Shown here piece after piece: positions 30,803 to 43,320 of a stretch of DNA of 44,430 bases. Every line of letters begins with the position of its first letter. Positions within the stretch are counted from its first letter, which is position 1. Both the position numbers and the translations under genes were made by a program. The DNA is taken from the NCBI GenBank assembly GCA_001579985.1, contig LRSR01010422.1, forward strand, positions 1 to 44,430. The letters are read 5' to 3'. The notes beneath the pieces were generated by a model. The model was not told where the DNA came from, made no database searches, and was given only the letters and a program-made list of their open reading frames with translations. The DNA is from Hypsibius dujardini (Eukaryota; Tardigrada; Eutardigrada; Parachela; Hypsibiidae).

Positions 30803-33176
30803 TCAGGCAGCACGAGCCGGACAGACTGATTTGCGATATTGAGGGTCCTCTGCGCTGACTTTTCCGTGTTCGACGGCAACGACGTTGTTGTAGTGTCCGC
30901 TGGAGACGAGTCGGACGACCGTCGTCTCACAGAAATTATTTTGCGGACCTGTAGACGCAGACACATCGCACACATTAATTACGTAGTGAGATTTCCTCAT
31001 GAAAAACTTGAACTTTTAATTTTGCCGATTGAAGGTGATGTAGGCTTACTGGACATTTCCTGAATTCCACACACGTGTCCGTAGGAATGCATTTGCCCGA
31101 CGGACCAGGTGAGTCCTCCCAGGACCTCGGTGTAGTCCTTCAGCTTGATTAGATGAGTGCAGTCGTCATCAGTGCTCGTACTCTGAAATGACATTACTAG
31201 GACTTTCAGTTTAGACTTCATCACACTACGACAAGGTCTATACGTTTTATATGGTGTCATTTCATTGCTCCCTATCTTGCGAATTGTTTCCAAACAGTGT
31301 TAATGAGCAGAAAGTCATCTACTCGCAGTGGACTTACGTCCGGGGCTTTGGCAAAAATTTGCGACCGTTGCGGTCGCAAAGCTCGCAGTCCGGTCAGTCT
31401 AATCCGTTGCTTCCCAACGTTCATATAGCTGATCTGCAGTTGCTGTGGATGGATGATCATGACGCTGCAGTTGGATCGGCGGCCGAAATTGCGCAGCTCA
31501 AACTGGCCTTCGTCTCCGAGGGCCACTCCGTTACACGCTACAAAAAGGTGATCATGCGAAAAGTGTCGTGTCGTGTGGTGTCTGCCTGTCTACCTGAATG
31601 ATTACGTTCCTAACCGCCATTCCTGCTGGCCTGTTTCGTTGTCCGCCGGTCTATATGTCTGTCTGTATGTTTGTCTTTCTGTTTATCTACATGTCTATCT
31701 ACTTGTCTGTCTGTCTGTTTGTTTATCCGTACGTATGTAGAGACGTCTGCCTGTGTGCCTGTGTGCCTGTGTGTCTGTGTGTCTGTCTCTGTCTGTCGGT
31801 CTGATGTGTGCATGTCTGCCTGTGTACCTGTGTGTCTGTTTGTCTGCCTGCCTGCTTTTGTTTGTGTGTCTGGCCTGTCTGCCTGTCACTATTTTAAACT
31901 CACGGGTCAGATTGTCTTCGAACGTCACGCGAACGGTGAAGCCATCCGACGGCGCCAGTTTATACTGGATCAGAGCGAAGTTCCCGGACGAGTAAAAGGT
32001 GCGTCGCGGGCGTGTCCGCCCACAGAACGTGGAGTGTCGATTGCGGGTCCCCTCCGCAGTGAGGTCTTCCATCGGCGGGAAGGTGCTCCCACCCTGCTCC
32101 CAACCATCGAGGACCTTCACATGGGACGACAACACCGCGTGAAAAATATAATTTTGCCCTTTGAAAATTTCAAAATAGACCGGTCGAGGCTACCTACACC
32201 CACTACATGCCCTCCGTCACAGTCGACGCTGAAGTCCACAAATTCCACCTTGATGCGCGTGGTGAGGTCGCCCACGATGTAGAGTCCGCACGCGGTGTTG
32301 GACTCGGAGGTTGCAGGCAGCGGGGTGTAAAGCCCATCGAGGGACTTGAAGTCGATACATTCCAGAACTGTCGGAAAACAGACAGGCGGGAAGAACTTGA
32401 GAAAGACTTACGACATGAAGTGACACGACTTTTATTCAGTTTGTTTGAAAACGGGGAGGGCTCTTTTTCAAAGGCGATTATATGGGACACGCCCATATAC
32501 GTCTGAGCATCTCGAAATCAATCTTAGGACCCTGAAATGAACAACGATTTCTTCGTGCCCGTGAAGACTGATGTAATGAACATCGTTTTATTGAACGTGC
32601 TGAAGCTCGTCCGTTAATTTTGATACCGGTTTAAAAATGTGCCCCATCGTGTTGAAGCATACCGGCAAACTCGATAGCCGAGGTCACATGAAGACCTTTT
32701 ATGTAATATCGAGGTCTTGCAGTTTCAGTTGCAGTTTTTATGTATTTTCCCCCGAATATAATTAAGCAGTTTAAAAAATGGCCGGATCGACGGAATTAAT
32801 TATGAAGATTTTATCCGAGATCCCCAAATTTACAAAAATAATCCTAGAATCACTCCTCTGGGCAACGGTGATTTCGAGCTCGAAAGATTATTATTCAGTG
32901 TAACATATAAATAAAACTGAAGCGTCCATCGCACTGTATTGAGAGCTATTAACATACTCTCGATTGGTTCAGCGAAAGCGACGTCCTGGCGGCGAACCAG
33001 TCCAAGGCTCGGAGCGATCTGAAGTAGCAAAAAAGAATTTATCTAAATTTATTATTTTATAACCGAAATGATCCAGCATAAAGAGAGAGGAATCGGCAAA
33101 GACTTACGGCATTTGAAGTTGTGAAGCAAGAAGCCGCTGCAGCAATCAGAAAATATTTCACCATGAAAGCCCGCAT
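30803..33176 (-). CDS. CRHBP: Corticotropin-releasing hormone-binding protein
   Basis: Secreted protein that sequesters CRH/diuretic-hormone-44-type peptides. Reverse-strand exons 33176-33108, 33018-32958, 32367-32198, 32114-31904, 31537-31338, 31182-31050, 30948-30803 give 329 residues, close to the vertebrate length (about 320). Signal peptide: MRAFMVKYFLIAAAASCFTT. The mature chain has ten Cys, matching the family's five-disulfide plan: ECIDFKSLDG, TACGLY, VDCDGG, STFCGR, PCNG, NCSVMIIHP, DDDCTHL, HVCGI, NFCETT and SVCPA. Family blocks include VLDGWEQGG, YSSGNFALIQYKL, GFTVRV, TEVLGG and TTVVRLVSSGHYNNV. The exon 3 donor was chosen at 32197 because it alone aligns CDGGHVVGVLDGW without a gap. 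Intron 4 carries a CTGT array. Confidence 0.93.
31640..31890 (+). repeat. CTGT array in CRH-binding protein intron 4
   Basis: Irregular tgtctgtctg runs with tttgtct and gtgtgcctgtgtgc variants inside the intron 31538-31903. The splice donor of exon 4 lies only about 15 bp away. Confidence 0.88.
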
Positions 33177-35587
33177 AACTACAGTGTCCAACGAAGGATC
33201 GCCCGTTCAGAATATGGAACACACAGAGAGAAAGAGAGAGATTTTTGTATCGCGAAAAGGGCGAAGGATTGAGTAGCAGGCGAAGAAGTTGGGCGGAAAC
33301 GGGGAGTGAGAACTTGAACTGCACTCTCGCAGGATGATTTGTGTGTGTGTATATATCGGAAATGGAACGGACGGAAAAGGGATCATCAACTGCGCAGCGG
33401 TTTTCGGCCTGTTTCTGTTCCAATCCCACACGGGTTTATATATATTACTTAATGGTCGCGATTTCCACACCCACCCACCTGGGGTTTGATGGGTGGACCC
33501 AGCAGCAGTACATCTCTTCCCCAATGGCGCGACGGGATCTGTCGCGGTCCCTGTTGTTTACGTGCGTATGCTTCCTCATCCCCATTTCCGAGGTTTCCGA
33601 GAGTTGCAGGGCGGTTTGACAGTCATTGGTCCCGCATACGCGCACGTACGTAAATCGTCCGCCAAACCCGGACCTCCAGCATGTGAATGGGTGTGTGTGA
33701 GGCGAGCGTCCTTAAACGGCTCACCCAACTCCCCACCCTCCTAAGAAATTGTACAGTTGTCGTACAGTTCGCCTTGAAAGTTTCCGGTGGTATTATTACG
33801 AGGGAAACACAGCAAACACTCCGTGAAACTCCCGTAAGAACCTACAAAAATCATGGCAAAAAAAAATAAAAGCGTAAAAATGTTATTTTTATTGAATTAC
33901 TAATTTTTTTAATTTTTTAAAATAACTATTGAAGGAATATAAAGTGTTTAATTAAAAATCGTTTGAATTGTTGATAATATGCGTTGTCGGAATTTAATGA
34001 AGTATTAGGAAATTACCTGAAAGTTTTAAATTTGTTGAGCTGAAAGCCGTTTCAGTTTTTTCAGTACTTTTAAAATTATTAATTGCTTAATTTAAGCCCA
34101 CTTAACTTGTCAGTACTTGTTTGAATGGTCCCCTTATTCATTAAAAATTTTAATGGGCGCTTCAATATTCCCGTTATATATTTAAAAAATGTTCCCGTTT
34201 AGTTATTTAAAATTTTAATGGACGTTTCAGTGGAGTGAACGATGTATCCCTTTCGTTAAAACCTTCTCAGGTTTATCGAAGCCGGAATAGAGATTGCAGT
34301 GTATGATTCTCAGGTAGCCCATTCCAGGTACGGTACAGGGAACATCAGTTGTTGGACCGCTCCAGAACCCTTCCCTCGTACCGGAGGAGAGGGAAGAGTT
34401 GAGCCTCAACGAGTGTGATGACAGAGGAATGATGGAGACCCTCGCGCCGCCGGCAAACGGATGCAGTAATTGTCGATGTTTGTGACGCAAATCGACGATT
34501 AAATTAATGGCTTTTCAATAGGTGCTTCCTCGACCGATTTTGTATGCTGCAGGATATTCTTCTTTTGTGATGGCGGAGAGCCAATTGGCCGTCGAACGAG
34601 TGGCTCTTTAGTGTCCCTCATTTAAAATGGCCGATTTTCAAGGGGTCTCTGATGTGCGCGCGTGTGCGCGTGCGCGTGCACGCCTCCGCACAACACGAGA
34701 TCACCGAGGAATCGCCACTCCAAAGTCCCGGCTAGATTTATTCAACCGGAAGTCATGACGTTTGTTAAATTACTCAGCATTTTTCGCGTTTGACCGCACT
34801 GCGCCTTAAATTTGCTGCAATAAATGCAGCAAAGACGCACTGCCAAATGTAGCACGTACTGCATCCCCAAATACAATGCCGGATGAATTTTTGTAAAATT
34901 GTGTCTCTCATGACGTGTGGACAGTAATAATGCATCTGTACATTTCTAAGATCCCCATTGTGCGAGGTGTTGCATCTTATGTGAGACAATTGTAATATTA
35001 TTGTATACAAAATATGTAGAAAATGGGCAGGATACTCGACGAATTCCAGTCGTGTGACAGCGTGGAAAATGTCGCTCAGGGATTGCGTCTACACATTGGC
35101 TGAATGGAAATACGAAATCCCACATTCAAGCCGGATAAGAGTCTGTGTGATTTGAATTGAGAGACTGATGCTTTTGTCGACGTCAAGGCCTTAGTCCTTT
35201 CCCTTGTCACATGTGCAATAAAAAAGGGAGTAAAAGGATAAATTACATATAGGCGTGGTATCCCTCCTGAATATAACTATCCGAAATACGGTTACAATCG
35301 ATCACGGTTACATTTCCTGTCTTAAATACCGTTCTATATTGTAACCCTTTTTACACCCTGAAGTAAAAAGGTGCCCAAACGGAGTACCATTTATGACACA
35401 AATTTTATTGGGACTTGGAAGATTCTCCACAGTAAACTGAGAAAGTCTGGAAATGGAGAAAATCTTGTCGATTTTAATAGTTTTTTTTAAGCATAGAGTT
35501 TAAAAATACTTGTACTGTGCTGATTGATCACTGGTCAGTCGTTTTGGTAATTAAAGTATCTTCCTCTTCCTCATACTAATTATGTGA

Positions 35588-35658
35588 TTCCCTGTTAGCT
35601 CAGCGGAATGAGCTCTGCTTTAGATGAAAAGGGCGACGGTTGAATTCCCCGACGATTA
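35588..35658 (+). pseudogene. Degenerate tRNA-like sequence
   Basis: An A-box-like TTAGCTCAGCGGAATGAGC and a B-box-like GGTTGAATTCC are spaced about as in a tRNA. The T stem does not pair, the acceptor ends do not match and the anticodon region (CTTTAGATGAAAAG) is irregular. It is best read as a tRNA relic or tRNA-derived repeat, not a working gene. Confidence 0.35.
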
Positions 35659-35876
35659 CTTTTTCCCATTTCTGTCTCACCCATAGAGGCCGTTTGGTCA
35701 TGCCAAATGATACTAAATCATTTTGTAATCAAGGAGGGAGCATTTGAGCAAAACTGACCATTGGTCGACCAAGTGCGGCCTAGTCCATAATTTTAGCTGT
35801 TTCTGCACCCCATTTTGGGATGCAATTATGGATTCATTTTGGTATAGACAAAAAGGCAGAAGCCAAATAGACAAAC

Positions 35877-35997
<121 letters not shown>

Positions 35998-36704
35998 GCC
36001 AAATTATAATACACTGTGGTACTGTTTTGAGAACCACAAAGGATTTCAATTAAGGTTCGAATTAGTGTCACTTTTTTTCGTTAGGGTTGTTTTTGTCGGG
36101 AGAGGGGAGTGATCGTTCGTAATTCTTCCCATGCATGTGACCCGGTCTCGTGCTCCTTGTTTGGCCAAAAAGAATTGCCATATGAGAAGGTGCAGCAAGA
36201 GAGGCTAAACGACGTTTTAATCGGCTAAAAACAAACGCAACGTGTTATATTTTTTACGCGCCATATGCGAGTGCATGATAATGATGCACACCGCAAGCCT
36301 TAACAAATACTTTACATTAATAAATAAGTATAACTGATTAACCGCAACACACACGCAAGAATAATGGCAATAATAATCAAACAGCGTAGTAAACCATAAA
36401 CGGGTGCGAATATGTCAGACTTTAAAGATCCACACACTCTCTGTATGCATAATTAATCGGTCGCGATGATCCGGTGACACAAACGACGGGAGACGGAAAC
36501 GACATTGCGTTAACAGCAAAATACTTCAACTCAACATTCTACGAATTTTTTAAAATCGCACCGACTTTTGAGGAGTTTCCGTAAAAGCACTTGATACAGT
36601 TAAGACGATTACGACTCACCCCCGGTATGCGCAGCAGCAGTCTGCCACTCGAACAAAGGCAAACTACTCTCAGCGACCTGGTTTTTCTTGTATCAACAAC
36701 AATG

Positions 36705-36770
36705 TATAGACACACACATACAGACACACATACAGATACAGATACAGATACAGACACACATACAGACTGG
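36705..36770 (+). repeat. ACAGATACACAT short tandem repeat
   Basis: Alternating cagacacacata and cagata units, about 65 bp, adjacent to the inverted repeat that starts near 36775. Confidence 0.85.
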
Positions 36771-36774
36771 CCAG

Positions 36775-37182
36775 CAGAGGCGCGTTTCAACTGCAAGGGC
36801 GTGGCAACCCGAGCAACTCCCCTGGGCCCCCCCCCGAGGGTCCAGCAGGGGTCTGAACCCCTAAAACTGCCATTCAATTCCAAATTTTGCTCTCACCAAA
36901 AAATAAATATTTTAGGTTAAAGTAAATAATGTCTAGCAAATCTAGCATTTATATTAAATATATTTCTTTGTTACATTTACTCTATTTTATGTATTTATTA
37001 CGTTTAATTTATACTGTTTACTTTTTTATACTGTTTACTTTGACCTAAGATGCGTTTTTTTGCTAAGCATAAAATTTTCGATCGAATGCCATTGCAGGGG
37101 TCCAATCCTCGGCTGGACCCTTAGGGGGCGTCCCAAGGGGAGTTACCTGAGTTGCCACCCCCTGGTAGCCGAAACGCGCTTC
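36775..37182. mobile_element. Inverted repeat flanking AT-rich core
   Basis: The left arm (about 36775-36870) reads gcgcgtttcaactgcaaggg...caactcccctgggc...tccagcaggggt. Its imperfect complement is at about 37093-37182 (ttgcaggggtccaatcctcg...gagttacctgagttgccacc...cgaaacgcgc). The 220-bp core is AT-rich and non-coding. It looks like a non-autonomous element whose right arm has since been tandemly amplified. Confidence 0.6.
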
Positions 37183-37500
37183 TGAGACGGGGGTAGGCTT
37201 CTTATTATAAATCCCTTAGGGGGCGCTCCTAAGGGAGTTATCTGGGTTGCCACCCGCTGGAAGCCGAAACGTGCCTCAGAGATTGAAGTATATTTTTTAC
37301 CGTAGACCCCTTAGGGGGCGCTCCCAGGGGAGTTACCCAGGTTGCCACTCCCTGGTGGCCGAAACGCGTCTCTGAAACGTGGGTATATTTTTTACCATAG
37401 ATCCCTTAGGGGGCGCTCCTAGGGGAGTTATCTGGGTTGCCACCCCCTGGAAGCCGAAACTTGCCTCAGAGACGGGGGTACATTTTTTACCGTAGACCCA
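37118..37500 (+). repeat. 95-bp tandem repeat, four copies
   Basis: The block starting cccttagggggcg occurs at 37118, 37213, 37308 and 37403, an exact 95-bp period. Each unit holds ggggagttayctgggttgcc, ccctggaagccgaaac and tattttttaccgtagac. It is derived from the right arm of the inverted repeat just upstream. Confidence 0.9.
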
Positions 37501-38037
37501 CACCATACCATGTCCCGAGTATGTTCTGCGTCTCGTCGAGTGGGCCCACGTACGCGTGAATAACAACCCCGCTTGTTTGACCGTGAGCCACTCATCATCA
37601 GCATCATTACACAGAGAGACAAACACGGTTTGGCGCCGGCACGAACCATACCAAACCCTTAACTAAACCACCTGAGAACGCAACGTCTTCAGGTCAAAGA
37701 AAGTGTTACACGACGCGCGCGTGTGTTATACGTGGTCAGCACCTCCCTGAACCATCGTTTCTTGCTCTCTCTCGCTCTCTCTCTCGCTCTCTTCTCTCTC
37801 TTTTTTTTATCATCATCTTTGAGTGCCAAGCAGCAGCTTATACTCGAAGCCTCTAACTATAACCATAGCCTAGCTCAAAGAAGCGTGACGAAACAACTGA
37901 ATATTCTCATAGCGCTAGTCTTTTTTTCTGCAATTTTTCGCCCCGGCTTTTATGCAGATCTTCTTCGATCGAACATTAACCTTTTCCCGTCTGAAAGAGG
38001 CTGCTCTATCATCGTCGTCGGCGAGCGGAAGCGGAAA

Positions 38038-39663
38038 ATGAGGCAACAAGTTCTGGGAATTTTCCTCCTCGTCATAGGATGGCTGACGGTGGAATGCAAA
38101 GGTAAGGTTGAAGAGGCGATCCTGTTAAATTAATTATATTTCTGCTCGGCTGATGGATGGATGATATGTGCTACGCGGATAACAACGGAGGTACTGAACT
38201 TTCATGCCGAACCCCTTAGGATATGACGACGCCTACGTATACGCCGCGTTGAAATCCTTTCACGTGCACTGAAATTTACTTACTCATTCACTTGCGCACT
38301 TAAGGGGAAATTTAATTAAAAAAGTGAAATGCCCTATTTGATGCCCCTTTTTCACTCCTTCTAATGTTGTGTAGAGGCGCTGAATATCACCTGCAAAATG
38401 GATGCCACGCAGATTACGGTGGAGATCTTCACGACGCGGCCGTTGTACAGCGTTCAGCTGAAGAACGCTGACCAGAGTACGTAGACGCCTGTAGGAAATA
38501 AAAGCAGAGCTAAAATATCGGTCCAGATGCGAAACAGCTCCGTAACACTTTAAGCAGCTGAACTACCGGTAAAAATTAAAAATAAAGAGTCGGAAAATAG
38601 AATGACAGAAAATAAGAAGCCAACACAATCATTTTATTACTAGTTTTTGAATCAATTAAAATTTAATTACTAAGAATTTTGTTTACTTTGTTTGGTAATA
38701 AAAATAATTTAGTGTAAATATAATCGAAATTGATCTACTATTTTAGCGTATTTTTTACTCTTTCCTCGTTTCGGTTTTAATAAGTAAAACTTACAGTTTA
38801 GTTTTTCCAAACAACTCAGCAAACTGAAACTCAGAATAAGTTACTGAAAAATTTAGTTTAGATTTTTTAGTTTAATTTACGTTTGTCGTTGGAGAATTCT
38901 AAGAGCTGAAATTTGCAAATGCAAATCTTCAGAATTTTGTATCCGCAAATCATCTTCATAATTTTTTATATTCACTCGCACCCATTACTTCGGCTGGCCG
39001 TCAACTCCTTAAGACAATTCGATCAAATTAAAACGGAACAGATTGGCGGAAAAACAAACCGAGAGAGACTCCTGAACGCCATTAGCTCTAAAAGGAAATT
39101 CAGGCCTACAAAATTCAGGCCCATGGAACACATTTCGTTCCCTCAAACCAAAAACGCTCAGTGCACTGTGTCTTTTCGGTTTAGCCTGTGATCCGCAAGA
39201 GTTCACGGAGACGTCGATTCGCTTCCACATTCAAAATTACCAGCTCGGCCGGTGCGGTTTCACCCGCGCCGACGACTCTCCCAACGGGATCGACGGGACT
39301 TTCTGGAACAACCTCAGCTGGAAGGAGAAGCCGTCCTCCAGCAAGACCAGCAACACTAAAGTTAAATGCGCCCACAAGTTGAGCAAGATACTGGCGGCCC
39401 AGCCGCCGCCGCAGCTGTTTCGAGTGCCTCTCATCATTCACCTCCCGTTCGGGGCCTTCCCGAGTGCCTTCAACAGTATGATGGCCGCGGGTCAACAACC
39501 GACAGCCGGCGGACCGCCCAATCTGGAGGCTTCTCCCTCCACCGGCAGCATCGCCGGTGGAGGCTTCCCCGGACCCTTCGGTCCAGGCATGGTATGGCTC
39601 AGATCGGCAGGTGGCGCCACTCCCGCGGCTGGCGAATCCGTTCCGGTGATTCAACGCCGATAA
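38038..39663 (+). CDS. Secreted ZP-like (zona pellucida domain, N-terminal half) protein
   Basis: Exons 38038-38101, 38375-38476, 39185-39663 encode 214 residues in one frame. Signal peptide: MRQQVLGIFLLVIGWLTVEC. Residues about 23-110 resemble a ZP-N module: LNITCKMDATQITVEIF, then TCDPQEFTETSIRFHI and GRCGFTR, with a fourth Cys in VKCAHKL. The spacing and the CG pair fit ZP-N, which polymerises extracellular matrix proteins, but the ZP-C half, furin site and membrane anchor are absent. The C-terminal half, after FRVPLIIHLPFGAFPSAFNS, is Gly/Pro/Ala-rich and low in complexity. The 708-bp second intron could hide a further exon. The ZP link is a weak family call from cysteine pattern and order; gene structure itself is good. 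Confidence 0.6.
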
Positions 39664-39815
39664 TCTGACGTTAGAAAGTTCATTCTTCCCTCTCGCTTCA
39701 AAGACGTTTGCCATATCGTTTTTTGTTTGTTCCGAACTTTCAGGCCAACGTACGGCCAGCGAAGGCGCACGACGCAAGTGTATATAATTAATGCACTGAA
39801 TGTTTTGCGGTGCTA

Positions 39816-39948
39816 CTGTGCTGTCTCGATCAATTGGTGCCGCGTTTTAGATCCACCCGTATATTTTGACTGCAGTGAAGCACAGTGTGTGCAGACGTAA
39901 TGTACGGGTGGGTCTAAAAAGCAGCACCAAATGATCGAGACAGTACAG
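39816..39948. mobile_element. TA-flanked MITE downstream of ZP-like gene
   Basis: Left end CTGTGCTGTCTCGATCA, right end the complement of CTGTACTGTCTCGATCA, with TA on both sides (39814-39815 and 39949-39950). Arms of about 50 bp include TTAGATCCACCCGTA and its complement. 133 bp, almost entirely hairpin. The CTGT terminus is shared with the elements at 1616 and 19514. Confidence 0.87.
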
Positions 39949-41172
39949 TACTCTGCATGTCTGAGCAACTGCATTTTTTGTTGCGTAAATAACTGCGATT
40001 GCACATTATAATGCATCGTGCCGAGCAGTACAATGAACCTCTCGGGGCACATTCGCCGAAACCTCCCGCGACAAATGTAAAAATTAGGAATGGCAAAAAG
40101 TAGACTTAAACTAAACTGAACTAAGAGAACTAAAATGTTTAGTTATAAATCTCTTCAAGTTAATTTTTATAGTTGACTAAAGTTGATAAAAGTTTAAATG
40201 GGAAAAACTGACGACAAGACTAGAATTAGTCAACTGATTTCGACTAGAACGAGACTCAATTAAAACTCCTTTGTGGCTAATTTTTATTTTAATAAAAATG
40301 CTAATTGGTTTATTAATTTCAGCGTTTGCCATCCCTGGCGAAAATGGAGATCCACGTTTTGCATCTCATCACATAAAATCACACGCACAATAAATTATTA
40401 TTATTTTATTAGGAAATTTATGCAAAGTTACATAGATCTCTGAAATTTGATCTCATGAAAAAAAGTGCATGAATGAATATTTTTAAAGATATAGGAAAAG
40501 TTGTACAACTTTGGAAATGATTTTTGCATGCTCGATGGATATCACACGCAAGAAGTCAAACTGACGTGAAGATCACATCACATCACATGCCTGGATTTTG
40601 GAGGACCGGAAGCATTTCCACAGAGGTCTTGACGGTTGAAGTATTTTCATTCGCACCGTTATAAATGCTTTGCTGAAGCAGTCTCTATATACGAGTATAA
40701 CTGCGAATGTGCATGCACACTTCAAGTGCACATTTGGTTTCAAGTGATTTGATGAGATTTAAAAATAAATTCATCCATCCTGTGAAACTGTTTTGATTGT
40801 TTTGAATAGAATAGGGAACACCCGCTGCGGCAGGAAGATGCGTTAAATGCAGACTACCGGTGGGACGGGCTGATATTGTCGGTTGAAAGACAACTTAATA
40901 AAACTCACAATGATTATAAATAGCGCTCCTAAATCCATTCACTCACACCTGGCCGGGTACAATTTCACAATTAAGGAGCTAACCAATAAGAATGATTTTT
41001 TATCCAAAAGTGAAGAAATTAATTTTAGGCGTTTGCTCACAACCTGATGTTTGGCTAAGTCACAAATAATTTTAATTTTCTAAGGCATCAGCTAAAATAA
41101 GTAATCTAAGAAAAGTTGTGTAGAGGTTGTTCTATAGAAAAGAAAAGCAAATTCTAGGTGGACTCGAGAAAC

Positions 41173-41549
41173 GGTATGAGGTAAGGGCACTGGAATGGGC
41201 CACTTGCTTTTCCCGTACCCTGGAATGGACCACCCTGGAATGGACCACCCTGGAATCAGAACTTCCACACAATTTTTGGCTATCATTAAGGTTCTAAGCG
41301 ACAGAGAATAATCGATAATTCGGTGGAACGCGTATCAGATATGAAAAAAAATTGAGGGAACATGTTTAAAAAAAAAGAAATAAAAAGCTCAATTAGACGA
41401 TTGGAAGAAGTCCACTGTAGAGGTCGTTGACTACGCAGTGACTTATCTGTTTTTGATTAATTTGCGACAGAGCGCCCCCTGCCGCCCGGTGGCCCATTCC
41501 AGGGTACGGGAAAGTCAAGTGGCCCATTCCAGTGCCCTTACCTCATACC
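41173..41549. mobile_element. Inverted-repeat element with 55-bp arms
   Basis: Left arm GGTATGAGGTAAGGGCACTG...GGGCCACTTG...CCCGTACCCTGG; right arm is its near-perfect complement ending CAGTGCCCTTACCTCATACC. The left arm is followed by two extra copies of accctggaatggacc. No coding capacity and no clear flanking duplication. Confidence 0.8.
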
Positions 41550-43099
41550 TTCCAGTCGTTTGACAATCTTCCTAAACTCGAACGGGTAAATAAAAAAATT
41601 ACCAATCAAGGGTTGCTGTGCGACAATTTTACAGGGCACACAGGAAAAGTTGTTACTTGCTACAAGGGTTGCTAAATGCGCTAAAACCTGCTCAGCGAAA
41701 GCATCACGTCTCATCTCGGCATTCACGAGTTGTAGTCTTTTTTTCTCGGAATTTCCCTCATGTTTGTGGTACGAGTATTTTCCAGGCAAGACTGCGAGCG
41801 ACTCACGTTTATATTCAGACCAACTGCACTGTTCTGTGTGTGTGCTGCTAATCAGCGAAGATTTGCCAGCACATCTCATCACAGGATGCGATTTGGTTAA
41901 ACCCATCAACCATGCTGAGAACCGCATTCCGGTCTACCTGAAAGATCGAATTTGTCTTCAATCACATTGACACATCGAGAGACCTCGACGCCACCTAGCG
42001 CGACTCGTCTACTCGTACGAGTATGTGGTATATGTTCAGGGTTCCCGCTGAAATGCAAGTTCTGCAGCGAACAGACCGCGCCATCTGTGCACCCTAATTC
42101 GTGACCTGTGCGACGGCCTATTCTCCCTTTGAGAACCCGGAAGTCTTGTTGACCTTACGATACGCAATAATAACGAGCACTGCTTTTCGGAATTATTTCT
42201 TGCACAAAAAATCGAGAGAAGCCGAGATAGCAAACCGATGAAAGGTAGACTCAATGAGAAGTTAGAAATCAAGACGAGAAGTCGAGTCTCAAACCGAGCT
42301 TCGAAGATCCATCCTTATCAGACAGACATAACATCCATCCTTATCGGTTGCAATCTGAACAAGCGCATTCTTCATTCGACACAGGAACCTCATTCGCACA
42401 AGACAAGAACGAGAACTACAGCACGAGAATTACAGTAGGAGTAAATGTGAGCAATATGTGGCACATGAGAATCAACCTTGAAAAGATGGCGACTTTACTA
42501 ATTGCTAATACCGTCGAGCGTTCATGCGCTTCATTGCGGCTTTTCAGAGTTATGTGGAGTACGAATGCTTGATCTGGGTTCAGTCTCACTGTTCCTGACC
42601 TTCGGCAAGGCGATTCGTTGTTGATATGGTAGGCTGGATACTTCCAAAGTACCGTTGGTACCTTTAATACTAGGATGCGTCTGATTGACCATGGCTACTC
42701 ACGGTACCCTTGTTAGCCGGAGTTCCCGTCTGATTCCTTATACCCTTAACACCCAGTCGGAATTTCGGGATGCCTCTGAGGTTCAGACACGTTAGAGTAC
42801 CCTGAGACAGTTAGTGGTTCGACGGTGCGATGATACATGGAATGACAATAAGGTTTAGCTGGTTCAGATACTACGTAGATTAGCATAGGAACCTGCGTCA
42901 TGGGTGGTAAGTGATGTCGGTATGCTGGTTAGTGAAGCACGCCCCCGCGATGAAAGATAGCAGGCTTTGTGGTCAATGCTGTCCGAGATGCAAAACGAAA
43001 GTTCAAAAGACACAGGATGCATTGCCTGCAGCCTCAATACGGCAGAGAAATGCCGGTTTTGAGGAACCCTCAAAGAAACTATAAAACCCCAAATCATCG

Positions 43100-43320
43100 C
43101 GTAGCCGAACCGTCACAGTTCAAACGGTCTAACCGTCGAACCGCTGAACCAAGAATCATGGAACCATTCCACAATCCGTCGTTTTTCCGTCGTACTATCA
43201 AACTCTCGAGCCGTCGGACCGTCGAATCATGAATCACGGAACTAAGGCACGAACCGGGGAACCATAAAACCACCGTACCATTGAATCGTTCTAACCGTCG
43301 AACCATCCGACGCACCCAGA
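43100..43320 (+). repeat. Degenerate AACCGTCGAACC repeat
   Basis: Scattered aaccgtcgaaccg, gagccgtcggaccgtcgaa and aaccatnnaaccnccg variants spread over about 220 bp. Old, diverged short-unit repeat; the long reverse frame here reads repeated RRLE and is not a gene. Confidence 0.6.

Noticed and set aside
39181-39777. 198-codon reverse-strand frame over the ZP-like gene
   Set aside because: Antisense shadow of the GC-rich last exon; it shows no motif, and the forward frame joins cleanly to two upstream exons.
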